Source: Clostridiales bacterium
GTDB lineage: Bacteria; Bacillota; Clostridia; Christensenellales; Borkfalkiaceae
Direction of reading: 5' to 3'
Length of the DNA: 64,000 nt
Assembly: GCA_015055805.1 (NCBI GenBank)
Contig: SVHN01000009.1
Location: 19,005-83,004 of the forward strand
Shown: positions 42,994 to 51,693 of the stretch, in pieces
Layout: each line of letters opens with the position of its first letter
Numbering within the stretch: the stretch's first letter is position 1
Program-made: the position numbers and the translations under genes
The notes under the pieces: model-generated
Told to the model about the DNA's origin: nothing
What the model saw: only the letters and a program-made list of their open reading frames with translations
The model's database searches: none

Positions 42994-44226
42994 TTATTTA
43001 TTCTGTGGATTTTTCTTAAAAAACCTTATCATTGCTATCACCACGAATATTCCTATTAACGGGAACAGCGCGTTAGTTAGCATACCGAACTTCATAGAAA
43101 ATTCACTTACAGTTAAGCCGAGTGCCGAACTACTTTTTGCCGCGAACTCACTTGATGCAACCTTATCTACTACTACGCCCAAAAGTTGCGGCGCGAACGA
43201 CGAACCGAGATCGCCCCCTACCGCCATAAGCGCAAACGCCGCAACGCTAGGTGCTGGAACTTTTTCTTCCATAAATATCAGCGTTCCCGGCCAAAGCATT
43301 GCCGAGAAAAATCCGACTAAGATACACGATATAAAGGACAAAACCACACTCATTGATACGCCGACCACAACGTAACAGATGGTAGAGCCTATCATACTTA
43401 TAAGCAAGGTCTTACCTATATTCGGCGCAAACTTTGCGTAAAGAACACGAGTTAGCGCAATTAAAAGCGCAAACACCGCAAGCCCTATAACGTCGCCGAA
43501 CGCCTTAGGTATTCCAAGCGCAATTTCTGCAAAACTAGATATCCAAGCCGTCATAGTATTTTCCGCGCATGCGCCAAGGAAAATGCAGACGGTACACAAG
43601 AACAGTCCAAAACTTCTGCCACCTTTTCCCATCGGTTTTTGAGTATTCATTTCGGGGAAAGGCGAAACGCAGAAAAAAACACAAGATATAATAGGAAGTA
43701 TAGCAAATATTAAGACTAAATACTGCCAGTTTTCCGTGCCTAAAATATTGAAAAACGCTACGCTTATTCCAACCGACATAACCACGCCCCAACCGTAGAG
43801 CGAGTGAAGAAAACTCATATCCTTTTCCGGCTTATCCGACGGACAAGCGGCAACTATCGGACTTATAAGTACTTCGCAAAGACCCGACGCGACCGAGAAT
43901 ATCACCGTACCTATTACAAGACCTATAAAGACGTTGTTTGGCATAAGCACGGGAAGCGCGGCGTAAGCAATTAATCCAACCGAAGTTATAAGTGGCATTA
44001 CGCGCACGGTTATCTTGTAATTAAACTTATTAGACAATGCGGTAAACACCAAATCTATCAACATCTGCGTTAAAAAGTTTGCCAAAACGAGCGTTCCGAG
44101 CAGAGTAAACGAGATGTTATACATTTGGTTAAACGTCACAAAAAGCATAGGCGGAACGACAAACACGGACGCCATTGCTGGGTATGAAAAATAACACGCG
44201 CGACGCGTTGATTTGTAGTTTGTCAT
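42994..44226 (-). CDS. MFS transporter
   Basis: 410 residues with about 12 membrane spans in two halves; the central loop (FCVSPFPEMNTQKPMGKGGRSF) is short. The layout resembles sugar permeases of the FucP/glucose-type MFS, but the substrate is not readable. It lies between the DeoR-controlled operon and the esterase pair, so it is the most likely sugar importer of the region. Confidence 0.85.
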   Translation of the reverse strand: MTNYKSTRRACYFSYPAMASVFVVPPMLFVTFNQMYNISFTLLGTLVLANFLTQMLIDLVFTALSNKFNYKITVRVMPLITSVGLIAYAALPVLMPNNVFIGLVIGTVIFSVASGLCEVLISPIVAACPSDKPEKDMSFLHSLYGWGVVMSVGISVAFFNILGTENWQYLVLIFAILPIISCVFFCVSPFPEMNTQKPMGKGGRSFGLFLCTVCIFLGACAENTMTAWISSFAEIALGIPKAFGDVIGLAVFALLIALTRVLYAKFAPNIGKTLLISMIGSTICYVVVGVSMSVVLSFISCILVGFFSAMLWPGTLIFMEEKVPAPSVAAFALMAVGGDLGSSFAPQLLGVVVDKVASSEFAAKSSSALGLTVSEFSMKFGMLTNALFPLIGIFVVIAMIRFFKKNPQNK

Positions 44227-44290
44227 ACGGTTTACCCTCCTAAAAACTTTTGCTTTTTATAGCAGCCAAGATATTGTAATACAAATAAAT

Positions 44291-44323
44291 AAAAATAGCA
44301 AACGAATATCGCTTGCTATTTTC
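44291..44323 (-). terminator. Terminator between esterase 1 and the MFS gene
   Basis: AAATAGCAA (44293-44301) and TTGCTATTTT (44313-44322) around an 11-base loop; read leftward it is followed by TTATTT. Confidence 0.6.
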
Positions 44324-44339
44324 TTTTTTATTAGCGTCA

Positions 44340-45383
44340 TTACCAATTAAGTTCTTTCATTATCCTTTTTAGTTCGGGCCAAACGATATCGACGTTCCAC
44401 CAATGACCGTGGTGAGTTACTATAAGTTTGCTGTTCTCTTCTGCTCCGACCTTTTTATATACTTCTTTTACCGTTTCGTATCCCCTTTGAACTCCACTCA
44501 CTAAGAAAGACGGATCAAGTTCACCTGTAGTTATTAACAGTTTTCTCGGTGCGATTAAACATGCTAAGTCCTGCATGTCAAAATACTTATACGCATGCGG
44601 TATATAGTTACAAGAACAATGATAAAATCTAAGTATACTTTCTTTATAAGGGCAGAACGCGCTTGACGGCATACATACCTTTATTCTCTCGTCGTAGCAC
44701 GTTGCATAGTACGACGCAGTCCCACCACCAGAGTTGCCTGTTATCACTATCTTATCGGTATCGCACTCGGGGAAGTTAGAAAGCACGTCTATCGCACGGC
44801 TTATATCCCAACATCTTTCACCGATAACCGTTCTTCCTAAAAGGGTTGCGGTGATTGATTCGTAATAGCAACGCCCTATTCTTTTATCCAGTTGAACACG
44901 CCTAAAATCGGTATTTTCCGCGCTGCGCTCACCCATTGCCCTTTGCTCAATCGCTAAGGCAATATATCCTTCTTTTGCAGCCTGAATAGCAAACTGTCCA
45001 CGGGGTTGATAGGTTTTGTCTTCTTCAAACTTTATCTGCCCAACCGAATTATGATAACCCGTTGAGTGACCTTGCAAGGTTATAACAACAGGGTATTTTT
45101 CTTTTTTAGTATCGGGGATTAAAAGATAACAAGGTACGACTGCGCCGACTTCGCTGTAAAAAGAAAATTTAATCTGGCGATAACCGTCCATTTGTTCTTC
45201 TTTTTCTATATCGAGTTCTGGCTCACAAGCGTTTAACGCTATTTGATCTAAACCTGTGAGTTCAATAAACTTTTCCCTTATTTCCTTTTTCCATTTTTCG
45301 TAGTTCTTTCTCTTATTGTAAGAAAGTTTCGGTTGCATTTTTTCGGTCAAAATATCATGACAAAGTAATCCGTCAGGTTTCAT
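44340..45383 (-). CDS. Alpha/beta-hydrolase, acetyl-xylan-esterase type (copy 1)
   Basis: 347 residues, no signal peptide. Alpha/beta hydrolase with the nucleophile elbow GNSGGG, an oxyanion region VITLQGHSTGYHN, acid in TTGELDPSF and the catalytic His in THHGHWW. It resembles intracellular acetyl-ester hydrolases of the large AXE/dienelactone group. It is about 85-90 percent identical to the next gene by eye, with a nearly identical promoter and leader. Probably removes acetyl groups from imported oligosaccharides; the substrate is inferred. Confidence 0.82.
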   Translation of the reverse strand: MKPDGLLCHDILTEKMQPKLSYNKRKNYEKWKKEIREKFIELTGLDQIALNACEPELDIEKEEQMDGYRQIKFSFYSEVGAVVPCYLLIPDTKKEKYPVVITLQGHSTGYHNSVGQIKFEEDKTYQPRGQFAIQAAKEGYIALAIEQRAMGERSAENTDFRRVQLDKRIGRCYYESITATLLGRTVIGERCWDISRAIDVLSNFPECDTDKIVITGNSGGGTASYYATCYDERIKVCMPSSAFCPYKESILRFYHCSCNYIPHAYKYFDMQDLACLIAPRKLLITTGELDPSFLVSGVQRGYETVKEVYKKVGAEENSKLIVTHHGHWWNVDIVWPELKRIMKELNW

Positions 45384-45424
45384 CTTTTTCTCCTTTATTT
45401 AGCCGTTTGGCAATAACTAGTTTA

Positions 45425-45453
45425 ATTATAACAATCTATAAATTAACTGTCAA
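45425..45453 (-). promoter_or_regulatory. Promoter of esterase copy 1
   Basis: TTGACA (45448-45453) and TATAAT (45425-45430), 17-bp spacer. From the -10 to the start codon it is almost identical to copy 2, including GCCGTTTGGC. Confidence 0.82.
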
Positions 45454-45504
45454 TGTTAAAATTGAATTTTAACGCAATTATCAATATTAAGCAAAATTTA
45501 TGTC

Positions 45505-45540
45505 AAAAAAAGACACAGTCAAAACGTTTTGACTGTGTCT
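45505..45540 (-). terminator. Terminator after esterase copy 2
   Basis: AGACACAGTCAAAAC (45511-45525) followed directly by its complement (45526-45540), a perfect 30-bp palindrome, with TTTTTT on the minus strand. Confidence 0.85.
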
Positions 45541-45548
45541 AAGTTTAA

Positions 45549-46589
45549 TTACCAGTTAAGTTCTTTCATAATCCTTTTTAGTTCGGGCCAAACCACGTCA
45601 ACGTTCCACCAATGCCCTTTATGCGTTACGATAAGTTTACTATTCTCTTCCGCACCGACCTTTTTATATACTTCTTTTACCGTTTCGTATCCCCTTTGAA
45701 CACCACTAACCAAGAAAGACGGATCGAGTTCTCCCGTCATTATGCAAAGTTTTCTCGGTGCGATTAAACATGCTAAGTCCTGCATGTCAAAGTACTTATA
45801 AGCGTGGGGTATATAGTTACAAGAACAATGATAGAATCTAAGTATACTTTCTTTATAAGGGCAGAACGCGCTTGACGGCATACATACCTTTATTCTTTCG
45901 TCGTAGCACGCTGCGTAGTATGATGCAGTACCGCCGCCCGAATTTCCTGTTATTACAATCTTATCGGTGTCGCACTCAGCAAAGTTTGAAAGCACGTCTA
46001 TTGCGCGGCTTATATCCCAGCACCTTTCACCGATTAGCGTTCTACCGAGCAAAAAGCCTGTAACAGCCTCATAGTAGCAGCCGCCTCTTTCACCCAAGTG
46101 AACTCTTCTAAAATCACCGTTTTGAGCAGACCTTTCTCCCATACCGCGCTGCTCGATAGCAAGGGTTGCATAGCCTTCTTTTACAGACTGGATAGCAAAC
46201 TGTCCACGTGGTTGATAGGTCTCGTCTTCTTTGTACTTAACGATACCTACCGAGTTATGATAACCCGTTGAGTGACCTTGCAAGGTTATAACCACAGGGT
46301 ATTTTTCCTTTTTTAAGTCTGGTAATAAAAGATAGCAAGTTACTACCGCGCCAACTTCACTGTAAAAGGAAAACTTAATCTCACGGTAGCCGTCCTTTTG
46401 TTCTTCTTTTTCTATTTCAAGTTCAGGCTCGCAAGCGTTAAGTGCTATTTCATCTAAGCCTGTGAGTTCAATAAACTTTTCTTTGATTTCTTTTTTCCAT
46501 TTTTCATAGTTCTTTCTCTTATTATAAGAAAGTTTAGGTTGCATTTTTTCGGTCAAAATATCATGACAAAGTAATCCGTCAGGTTTCAT
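45549..46589 (-). CDS. Alpha/beta-hydrolase, acetyl-xylan-esterase type (copy 2)
   Basis: 346 residues, paralogue of 44340-45383 with the same GNSGGG elbow, GELDPSF acid and THKGHWW histidine. One residue is missing in the GERGG loop relative to DKRIGR of copy 1, and THHGH reads THKGH. Differences cluster in loops around residues 150-175, which may adjust substrate choice. Separate promoter and terminator, so each copy is its own transcript. Confidence 0.82.
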   Translation of the reverse strand: MKPDGLLCHDILTEKMQPKLSYNKRKNYEKWKKEIKEKFIELTGLDEIALNACEPELEIEKEEQKDGYREIKFSFYSEVGAVVTCYLLLPDLKKEKYPVVITLQGHSTGYHNSVGIVKYKEDETYQPRGQFAIQSVKEGYATLAIEQRGMGERSAQNGDFRRVHLGERGGCYYEAVTGFLLGRTLIGERCWDISRAIDVLSNFAECDTDKIVITGNSGGGTASYYAACYDERIKVCMPSSAFCPYKESILRFYHCSCNYIPHAYKYFDMQDLACLIAPRKLCIMTGELDPSFLVSGVQRGYETVKEVYKKVGAEENSKLIVTHKGHWWNVDVVWPELKRIMKELNW

Positions 46590-46630
46590 TTTTTTCTCCT
46601 TTATTTAGCCGTTTGGCAATAACTAGTTTA

Positions 46631-46659
46631 ATTATAACAGCGTAAAATTTAGTTGTCAA
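46631..46659 (-). promoter_or_regulatory. Promoter of esterase copy 2
   Basis: TTGACA (46654-46659) and TATAAT (46631-46636), 17-bp spacer. The spacer differs from copy 1 while both boxes are kept. Confidence 0.82.
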
Positions 46660-46703
46660 TGATTTGTTTTGATTTTATTAATTAAATAAAAAACTTGTTA
46701 TAT

Positions 46704-46744
46704 TAAAAAATCACCACTCTTGACAACTATCAAAAGTGGTGATT
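46704..46744 (-). terminator. Terminator after the Gfo/Idh gene
   Basis: AATCACCACT (46709-46718) and AGTGGTGATT (46735-46744) with a 16-base loop; read leftward it is followed by TTTT. Confidence 0.8.
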
Positions 46745-46749
46745 AAAAT

Positions 46750-48018
46750 TTACTTATTTATTACGGGTAAATCCAAGACGTCAACCGTCTTTCTGTTTTT
46801 GTATTTGCCCCTAGTAAAGTCGGGAACTTCTACTGGCTGAGAACCATTTTTAATGGACTCGGCAGAAAGTGCCGTTATACTCATCCAAGAAACAGCGTCG
46901 TAAACGTCGATAGGCATAGGACGTTTTTCCTTTACGCACTTAAAGAAGTGACGCAGCATTACGTAGTCCATACCGCCGTGACCTGCTTCGATTTGTTCTT
47001 TGGTGATAAGACGCCAGTCGTCGGGAAGATATTCGTCGTATTTATCCGCCGTGTTGATTTGGTCAATCATCTTTGCCGATTCGTGATCGACAGAGCCGTC
47101 GTCCAAAACAACCATATTCATAGTTTGATAATAGAACCCTTTAGTTCCACTTACGGTAACGCCCCTTTCGTAAAGTCTAGGCAAAGTCGTGTCGAGTTTT
47201 AAGAATATGGTTTCGCCGTTTTCACACTCTATCATAGTGGTAGTGACGTCGCCCTGCTTAAACTCTTTGTTTGGCATAAGTTTTTCATATTCGGGTTTGC
47301 TTTCAATATATTCCTTTAAGCCTTGCGCCTTAGAAGACATTGATACGAGTTTAACAAAGCGGTTGCCGCTGTTGATGTTAAGTATTTTAGCGATAGGACC
47401 AAGTTCGTGAGTGGGATAGTTTTCGCAGTTATTATTTCTGTACTCTTCCAAGCGATAATGGTTGTTTCTTATACCGCAACCGATTATCTCTTCACGAAGG
47501 TCGTGACAATAATAGCCTTGGCAATACGAAACGTTACCAAGCACGCCGTTTCTTACGAGCGAAGTAACTAACGCTTCTTGCTTATTATAGCAGCAATTTT
47601 CAAGGAAGAAGAAAGGCGTACCCGTCTTTTCGTACATATCAACGAGTTTCCAACAGTCGTCTATGTTATGCGTTCCGCCAACTTCGATTGCTACGGGAAC
47701 ACCTGCTTCCATTGCCGCAAGCGCAACCGCGACGTGAAGTGCCCAACTAGTGGAAACGATTATAGCGTCAACGCCAGCGTTTACTACGTCCATATAGTCG
47801 GTGGACTGCAACGGCTCAGCCTGTCCCGCTTTCATTATGCTGTTCTTTGCAGCCTCTATTCTTTCTGGGTACTTGTCGCAAATAGCGGTAACCACAACGT
47901 TATCCGCATTTTTTAGTACGTTACCTAAAAGTCCCGTGCTGCCGTCGGTCATCTTCCAGCCTGCACCACGCTGACCAAGTCCTACAAAACCTATCTTTAA
48001 ACGCTCGTCTTTTTTCAT
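46750..48018 (-). CDS. Gfo/Idh/MocA-family oxidoreductase
   Basis: 422 residues from the ATG at 48018 (GAGGA seven bases upstream). Rossmann start LKIGFVGLGQRGAGW, then AICDKYPERI, ALAAMEAGVPVAIEVGG replacing the usual EKP motif, FFFLENCCYNKQEALV and HELGPIAKILNI. These enzymes use NAD(P) to oxidise or rearrange sugars and cyclitols. It carries no signal peptide. Likely part of the surrounding carbohydrate pathway; substrate unknown. Confidence 0.88.
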   Translation of the reverse strand: MKKDERLKIGFVGLGQRGAGWKMTDGSTGLLGNVLKNADNVVVTAICDKYPERIEAAKNSIMKAGQAEPLQSTDYMDVVNAGVDAIIVSTSWALHVAVALAAMEAGVPVAIEVGGTHNIDDCWKLVDMYEKTGTPFFFLENCCYNKQEALVTSLVRNGVLGNVSYCQGYYCHDLREEIIGCGIRNNHYRLEEYRNNNCENYPTHELGPIAKILNINSGNRFVKLVSMSSKAQGLKEYIESKPEYEKLMPNKEFKQGDVTTTMIECENGETIFLKLDTTLPRLYERGVTVSGTKGFYYQTMNMVVLDDGSVDHESAKMIDQINTADKYDEYLPDDWRLITKEQIEAGHGGMDYVMLRHFFKCVKEKRPMPIDVYDAVSWMSITALSAESIKNGSQPVEVPDFTRGKYKNRKTVDVLDLPVINK

Positions 48019-48150
48019 TTTTAATCCTCGCATTTTTTTCGTTAATATCTAACGCTATTATTATACCACTAATGTTACCATAATCCGTTTATAAAATAAA
48101 TAGTTTTATTTGCACAAAAGGACGGTAAAACTATATCTTATATAAACGGC

Positions 48151-48495
48151 TTAGTTCAATAGTACCAAAGCAATAAAGCAAAGCTTTTCATTGCCCGTGT
48201 TTTTAAGGGCGTGGCCTTGCCCCGACGGGGTAAAGGTTATAACGCCGTCGCTTACGGGAATATCTTTGCCGTTGTCGTTATATATGCCGCTTCCCGATAT
48301 TATATAATAGTTTTCCGCATTGCCTTCGTGGACGTGGAAAGGAACTTCTTCGCCGCAATCAAGTTCAACGTAAGAAAACTGTTTAATCTTTGGGTTTATC
48401 CCATTAAACTCTTTTAAGTCGTAAAGGTCGAACGCCTTTCCACCTTTATTATTATACTCGCTGGTTTTGGTTTGTTCGGCTCTAGTTTTTATCAT
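48151..48495 (-). CDS. Small cupin-domain protein
   Basis: 114 residues, a single cupin barrel: ELDCGEEVPFHVHEGNAENYYIISGSGIYNDNG supplies the two His and Glu of motif 1, and VITFTPSGQGHALKNTG is motif 2 with a His. Metal binding is likely. Such proteins include sugar isomerases and ligand sensors; no specific function can be assigned. 132 bases upstream of the oxidoreductase in the same direction. Confidence 0.85.
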   Translation of the reverse strand: MIKTRAEQTKTSEYNNKGGKAFDLYDLKEFNGINPKIKQFSYVELDCGEEVPFHVHEGNAENYYIISGSGIYNDNGKDIPVSDGVITFTPSGQGHALKNTGNEKLCFIALVLLN

Positions 48496-48584
48496 AATCG
48501 CTCCTTTATTACCTTGGTAAAATAGTTTAGGGTTATATTTTCATATTAACATATTTCGGCTACAAAATCAATAATATTAATTAC

Positions 48585-48613
48585 TTGCTAGATAAATAAA
48601 ATAATGTTATAAT
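48585..48613 (+). promoter_or_regulatory. Promoter of the MBL-fold gene
   Basis: TTGCTA (48585-48590) and TATAAT (48608-48613), 17-bp spacer, in the divergent region with the cupin gene. Confidence 0.75.
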
Positions 48614-48644
48614 TATCAAAAAAAGTTACGAAAAGGAAAATCTA

Positions 48645-49829
48645 ATGAATATTCCCAAATTTTCTAGTCTTGCAGGGCAAATATATCCTATCGGAAGTAT
48701 GGGCTATGGTGATGAACAGATTTGCGCTATAAACACAACCCTTGAAGACTTTCTAAGTTATTCCGACACGTTAGAAAAAAACGGCTATAAACTGTATTCA
48801 AAATCTTCGCTGTCTGCCGGCAGTTTTAATCCATATCCAGAGAATTTGTTCTATACTTTTTGTGGTGAAAAGGAAAACGTGTTTTTATCGTTCAATCCGT
48901 CTATGCATTTAACTAGAATAGTTGAAACACCAAAGACGAGTTTACCCGAAATAGATAATAAAGAAAAGAATTTTGACAGCGTAACCGCGGCATCTATAAC
49001 GCAGTACCCTGTAAAAATAGGTATGTGCTATATAGCACAACTGACAAACGGCAATTTTATTATGATTGACGGTGGAAGTTTTGATGACGACGACGTATCG
49101 GGAATTTATTCGTTCTTAATGAAAAAATCAGCTGACAAAACGCCTATTATTGAAAACTGGATTTTCACCCACCCCGACGTTGACCATATAGAACTTGCCA
49201 CGCATTTTTTGAATAGATATCTAGGCAAAATTAAAGTTTTAGCGTTCACCTATCAGTTTTGTGATCCCGACCTTATAACCAACAAAAAAATCGTGGATCA
49301 AGTAAAGACTGACACTCAAGCGTTAAACGACGCAATCGCTAAATATGAAAACGCCGTAGTTTTCACTCCGCACATGGGACAAACCTATTATTACAGCGGA
49401 TTAAACGTAGTGTTTTTATGGACGTGCGAGGACTCTTACCCTGCCATTTTTAATAATTTCAACGAAGTAAGCCTTGCACTAAAAATAAATTTCCAAAACG
49501 GAAAAAGCGCGTTGATACTCGGCGATTGCATGCACGAGACGTGTAGACGTATCGCGCATACTTACGGCGAATACTTAAAGTGCGATTATTTGCAAGTAAC
49601 CCACCACGGTTTAATCGGCGGAGATAAAATGCTCTACCATTTCGCAGATCCCGACGTCTGCTTTTGGCCAACGCCCGAAGAAAGGTTTTTAGGAAAACTT
49701 AAAAACCAAAAATATCAATGGTGTATAGGTGAAGGCGGCTGCGACTATAACGCATTTCTTCGCGATAATAAAATAAAGAAAAGAATACACTACCCGAATA
49801 AGGATATTATTACTATAACCAACGACTAA
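48645..49829 (+). CDS. Metallo-beta-lactamase-fold hydrolase (ComEC-like MBL domain)
   Basis: 394 residues. After about 120 residues without clear motif, an MBL fold begins: MIDGGSFDDDD, the metal motif THPDVDHIEL in place of HxHxDH, LILGDCMHETC and the late LQVTHHGLIGGDK. The spacing is that of MBL domains related to ComEC. No signal peptide or membrane span. It may be a phosphodiesterase or other hydrolase; it has its own promoter and terminator. Confidence 0.82.
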   Translation: MNIPKFSSLAGQIYPIGSMGYGDEQICAINTTLEDFLSYSDTLEKNGYKLYSKSSLSAGSFNPYPENLFYTFCGEKENVFLSFNPSMHLTRIVETPKTSLPEIDNKEKNFDSVTAASITQYPVKIGMCYIAQLTNGNFIMIDGGSFDDDDVSGIYSFLMKKSADKTPIIENWIFTHPDVDHIELATHFLNRYLGKIKVLAFTYQFCDPDLITNKKIVDQVKTDTQALNDAIAKYENAVVFTPHMGQTYYYSGLNVVFLWTCEDSYPAIFNNFNEVSLALKINFQNGKSALILGDCMHETCRRIAHTYGEYLKCDYLQVTHHGLIGGDKMLYHFADPDVCFWPTPEERFLGKLKNQKYQWCIGEGGCDYNAFLRDNKIKKRIHYPNKDIITITND

Positions 49830-49836
49830 AACAAGC

Positions 49837-49872
49837 AAAGAGGTTGTAAACGTTTTGTTTACAACCTCTTTT
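49837..49872. terminator. Bidirectional terminator
   Basis: AAAGAGGTTGTAAAC (49837-49851) and GTTTACAACCTCTTT (49857-49871), 15-bp stem with a five-base loop. It lies between the convergent MBL and DUF1292 genes. Confidence 0.88.
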
Positions 49873-49888
49873 AGTTTAATCGCGCTTA

Positions 49889-50281
49889 TTATTTCTCATC
49901 AGGTTCTAAGCTCATAGCCTCTTCTGCGAGTTCGTCTTCTTCTAAAACACGGCAGAATTCTTCAAACACTTCATCAAGAAGTTTTTCGTCTTCTACGGGA
50001 AGAAGATCTGCGGTTTCTTCGTCGTCGCCTGCAAGTTCAAAGATAACGAGATCGTCGTCTTCAATACCGTCGATTTCTTCAGCAGGCTCGAAAGCCGAAT
50101 AGTTTTTGCCTTTGTATTCAATAGTACCTACGAAATAGAATTTAAGTTTTTTGCCGTCGTCGGTGGTAAGTTCTACGATATCTTCACACCCACAATCGCA
50201 TTCTTCTTCACAGTCACATTCGTGGTCTTTGCAGCCGTGTTCGTCGTGACCACAGTTGCATTTCTTTTCTTTCTCGCTCAT
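49889..50281 (-). CDS. DUF1292 protein with a Cys/His-rich N-terminal tail
   Basis: 130 residues. Residues 30-110 (DIVELTTDDGKKLKFYFVGTIEYKGKNYSAF, LVIFELAGDD, LLDEVFEEFCRVLEED) are the DUF1292/YrzB domain. The first 32 residues are packed with Cys, His and acidic residues (CNCGHDEHGCKDHECDCE, then ECDCGCED), not part of the core and suggestive of metal binding. It sits just after ruvX, as in Bacillus yrrK-yrzB. AGGAG precedes the ATG. Confidence 0.88.
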   Translation of the reverse strand: MSEKEKKCNCGHDEHGCKDHECDCEEECDCGCEDIVELTTDDGKKLKFYFVGTIEYKGKNYSAFEPAEEIDGIEDDDLVIFELAGDDEETADLLPVEDEKLLDEVFEEFCRVLEEDELAEEAMSLEPDEK

Positions 50282-50301
50282 AATATAATCTCCTTTATTA
50301 A

Positions 50302-50739
50302 TTAACTTTTTTTAAGGGTTTGCCCTTTGTTTTTGTCGTTCAAAAATCCTTGCAGTATAGATGCCGCCGCCAAACTATCAACGAATTTTTTCCGTTCTTC
50401 CCTGCTCTTCCCTTGTTCGATAAGCACGTCTTCCGCTTCGCAAGTGGTGCAACGTTCGTCCACTAAATAAACGTCAACCGTGACAAGTTCTTTAAGCCGT
50501 TCGATAAAATATAGAGCCTTATTAGTCTGCACGGACGGAGTACCGTCAAAGTTGACAGGCAGTCCGCAAACTAATGCCGTCGCACCCTTTTCCGTAACGT
50601 AACCTTTTATTCTCTCTAAATCTAGCCTTAAATTTTTTCTATTATAGGTTTCGACAGGCAGAGAATAAGTGTTGAAAGGGTCGGAAACGGCAACGCCTAT
50701 TCTTTTGTCACCGATATCTAAACACAAAAATCTTTCCAC
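50302..50739 (-). CDS. ruvX: Putative pre-16S rRNA nuclease / Holliday junction resolvase-like RuvX (YqgF)
   Basis: 145 residues. RNase H-like YqgF fold with FLCLDIGDKRIGVAVSDP, VCGLPVNFDGTPS, VDERCTTCEAEDVL and the late VDSLAAASILQGFL Asp. Homologues process the 5' end of 16S rRNA in E. coli. It lies 20 bases upstream of the DUF1292 gene, conserved across Firmicutes. Confidence 0.93.
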   Translation of the reverse strand: MERFLCLDIGDKRIGVAVSDPFNTYSLPVETYNRKNLRLDLERIKGYVTEKGATALVCGLPVNFDGTPSVQTNKALYFIERLKELVTVDVYLVDERCTTCEAEDVLIEQGKSREERKKFVDSLAAASILQGFLNDKNKGQTLKKS

Positions 50740-50785
50740 AACATTATTTTACCATATTCTGCCTATTTAATGCAACGAAATAAGC

Positions 50786-50816
50786 AAAATAGCGGAGTTT
50801 TTACTCCGCTATTTTT
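50786..50816 (-). terminator. Terminator after the YtxH-like gene
   Basis: AAAATAGCGGAGT and ACTCCGCTATTTT around a four-base loop; the following minus-strand bases are only weakly T-rich. Confidence 0.75.
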
Positions 50817-50818
50817 AA

Positions 50819-50983
50819 TTAGTCTTGCGAATTTTTACTTGACTGCTTACCGACGTCGTTTAACTTTTCCTTTACTTGCGCCTGACCTTCTTTAACCATT
50901 TGTCTGGCTTTAGCCGAATTAGTCGCAAGCACCGCGCCGCCAAGCATACCTAAAATTACACCGCATAAAAACTTATCGTCCAT
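50819..50983 (-). CDS. Small YtxH-like membrane-associated protein
   Basis: 54 residues from the ATG at 50983 with GGGGGA six bases upstream. One hydrophobic span (FLCGVILGMLGGAVLATNSAKARQ) is followed by a Lys/Gln-rich amphipathic tail (VKEGQAQVKEKLNDVG), the pattern of YtxH-type envelope-stress proteins. Too short for a firm family call. Confidence 0.65.
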   Translation of the reverse strand: MDDKFLCGVILGMLGGAVLATNSAKARQMVKEGQAQVKEKLNDVGKQSSKNSQD

Positions 50984-51064
50984 AATTCCCCCTTTAATCC
51001 GCAATAATTATTCTGCGCGAATTTTAGGGAATTATGCAGAAACTTTTTTATAAGCACCGCTAAA

Positions 51065-51649
51065 TTACTCTTCGCCTGCCTTGGGTTGTTCCAACAAATT
51101 ATTTTGAGTGGTTGATTGCTTATGCATTAAAGCACCTGCTATTTTACCAAGCATCTTTGTTTTTTTGCCGGCACCTGCGCCTGTTGCAGCAGCAACAGCC
51201 ACTTCTCCTGCAAGATTTGCCGTTTTCTTAGCTATTTCCACCACGTCAATATCAAGCGAGTCGTTTGTTTCGCTAACCGCTTTTCTAACCTTTTTAACAC
51301 CACGAACTAATTTTGATTCACCACTAACTAATCTTAAAACGGCGTTTGAAAATTCTTTTGCTTGCTTTTCCTTTTGGAACTCTAAAAACTTTTCGCCCGA
51401 CAGCATATAAATATCAACCTTTTTCTTCTTTCTTATTACTTGATATTTTTCGTCGTATATTTTAATTTCCTTTACGTCATAAACTTCCTTTTCTAATTCC
51501 GTATGAAAAAATTTTTTCGACTTAATAATAAATAGCAAATTCAAGTTGGTAAGTATAAGTTCTGCTTTAATCTTTTTTGTTCCCCTAATTAAATCAACTT
51601 CCCCCTTAAATAATACTGTTTCGTTAGATTGCAACTTGTAATTTTCCAT
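51065..51649 (-). CDS. PH/GRAM-like domain protein downstream of a structured RNA
   Basis: 194 residues from the ATG at 51649, where AAAGGAGG is ideally placed. Residues 1-95 (NETVLFKGEVDLIRGTKKIKAELILTNLNLLFIIK, then YQVIRKKKKVDIYMLSG) look like a bacterial PH/GRAM barrel. After KLVRGVKKVRKAV a Gly/Ala-rich segment (VAVAAATGAGAGKKTKM) may contact membrane. Its only visible promoter lies above the pseudoknotted RNA and its terminator, so expression probably depends on readthrough. Function unknown. Confidence 0.65.
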   Translation of the reverse strand: MENYKLQSNETVLFKGEVDLIRGTKKIKAELILTNLNLLFIIKSKKFFHTELEKEVYDVKEIKIYDEKYQVIRKKKKVDIYMLSGEKFLEFQKEKQAKEFSNAVLRLVSGESKLVRGVKKVRKAVSETNDSLDIDVVEIAKKTANLAGEVAVAAATGAGAGKKTKMLGKIAGALMHKQSTTQNNLLEQPKAGEE

Positions 51650-51693
51650 ATAAAACCTCCTTTGTTTTAACAGCCCTTGCAAATTTCGCGAAC

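Larger units (their letters stand above)
44340..46659 (-). repeat. Tandem duplication of the esterase transcription unit
   Basis: 44340-45453 and 45549-46659 are two direct copies of promoter, leader and gene, separated by about 95 bases holding the terminator of copy 2. Synonymous drift is visible, so the event is not very recent. Confidence 0.88.
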
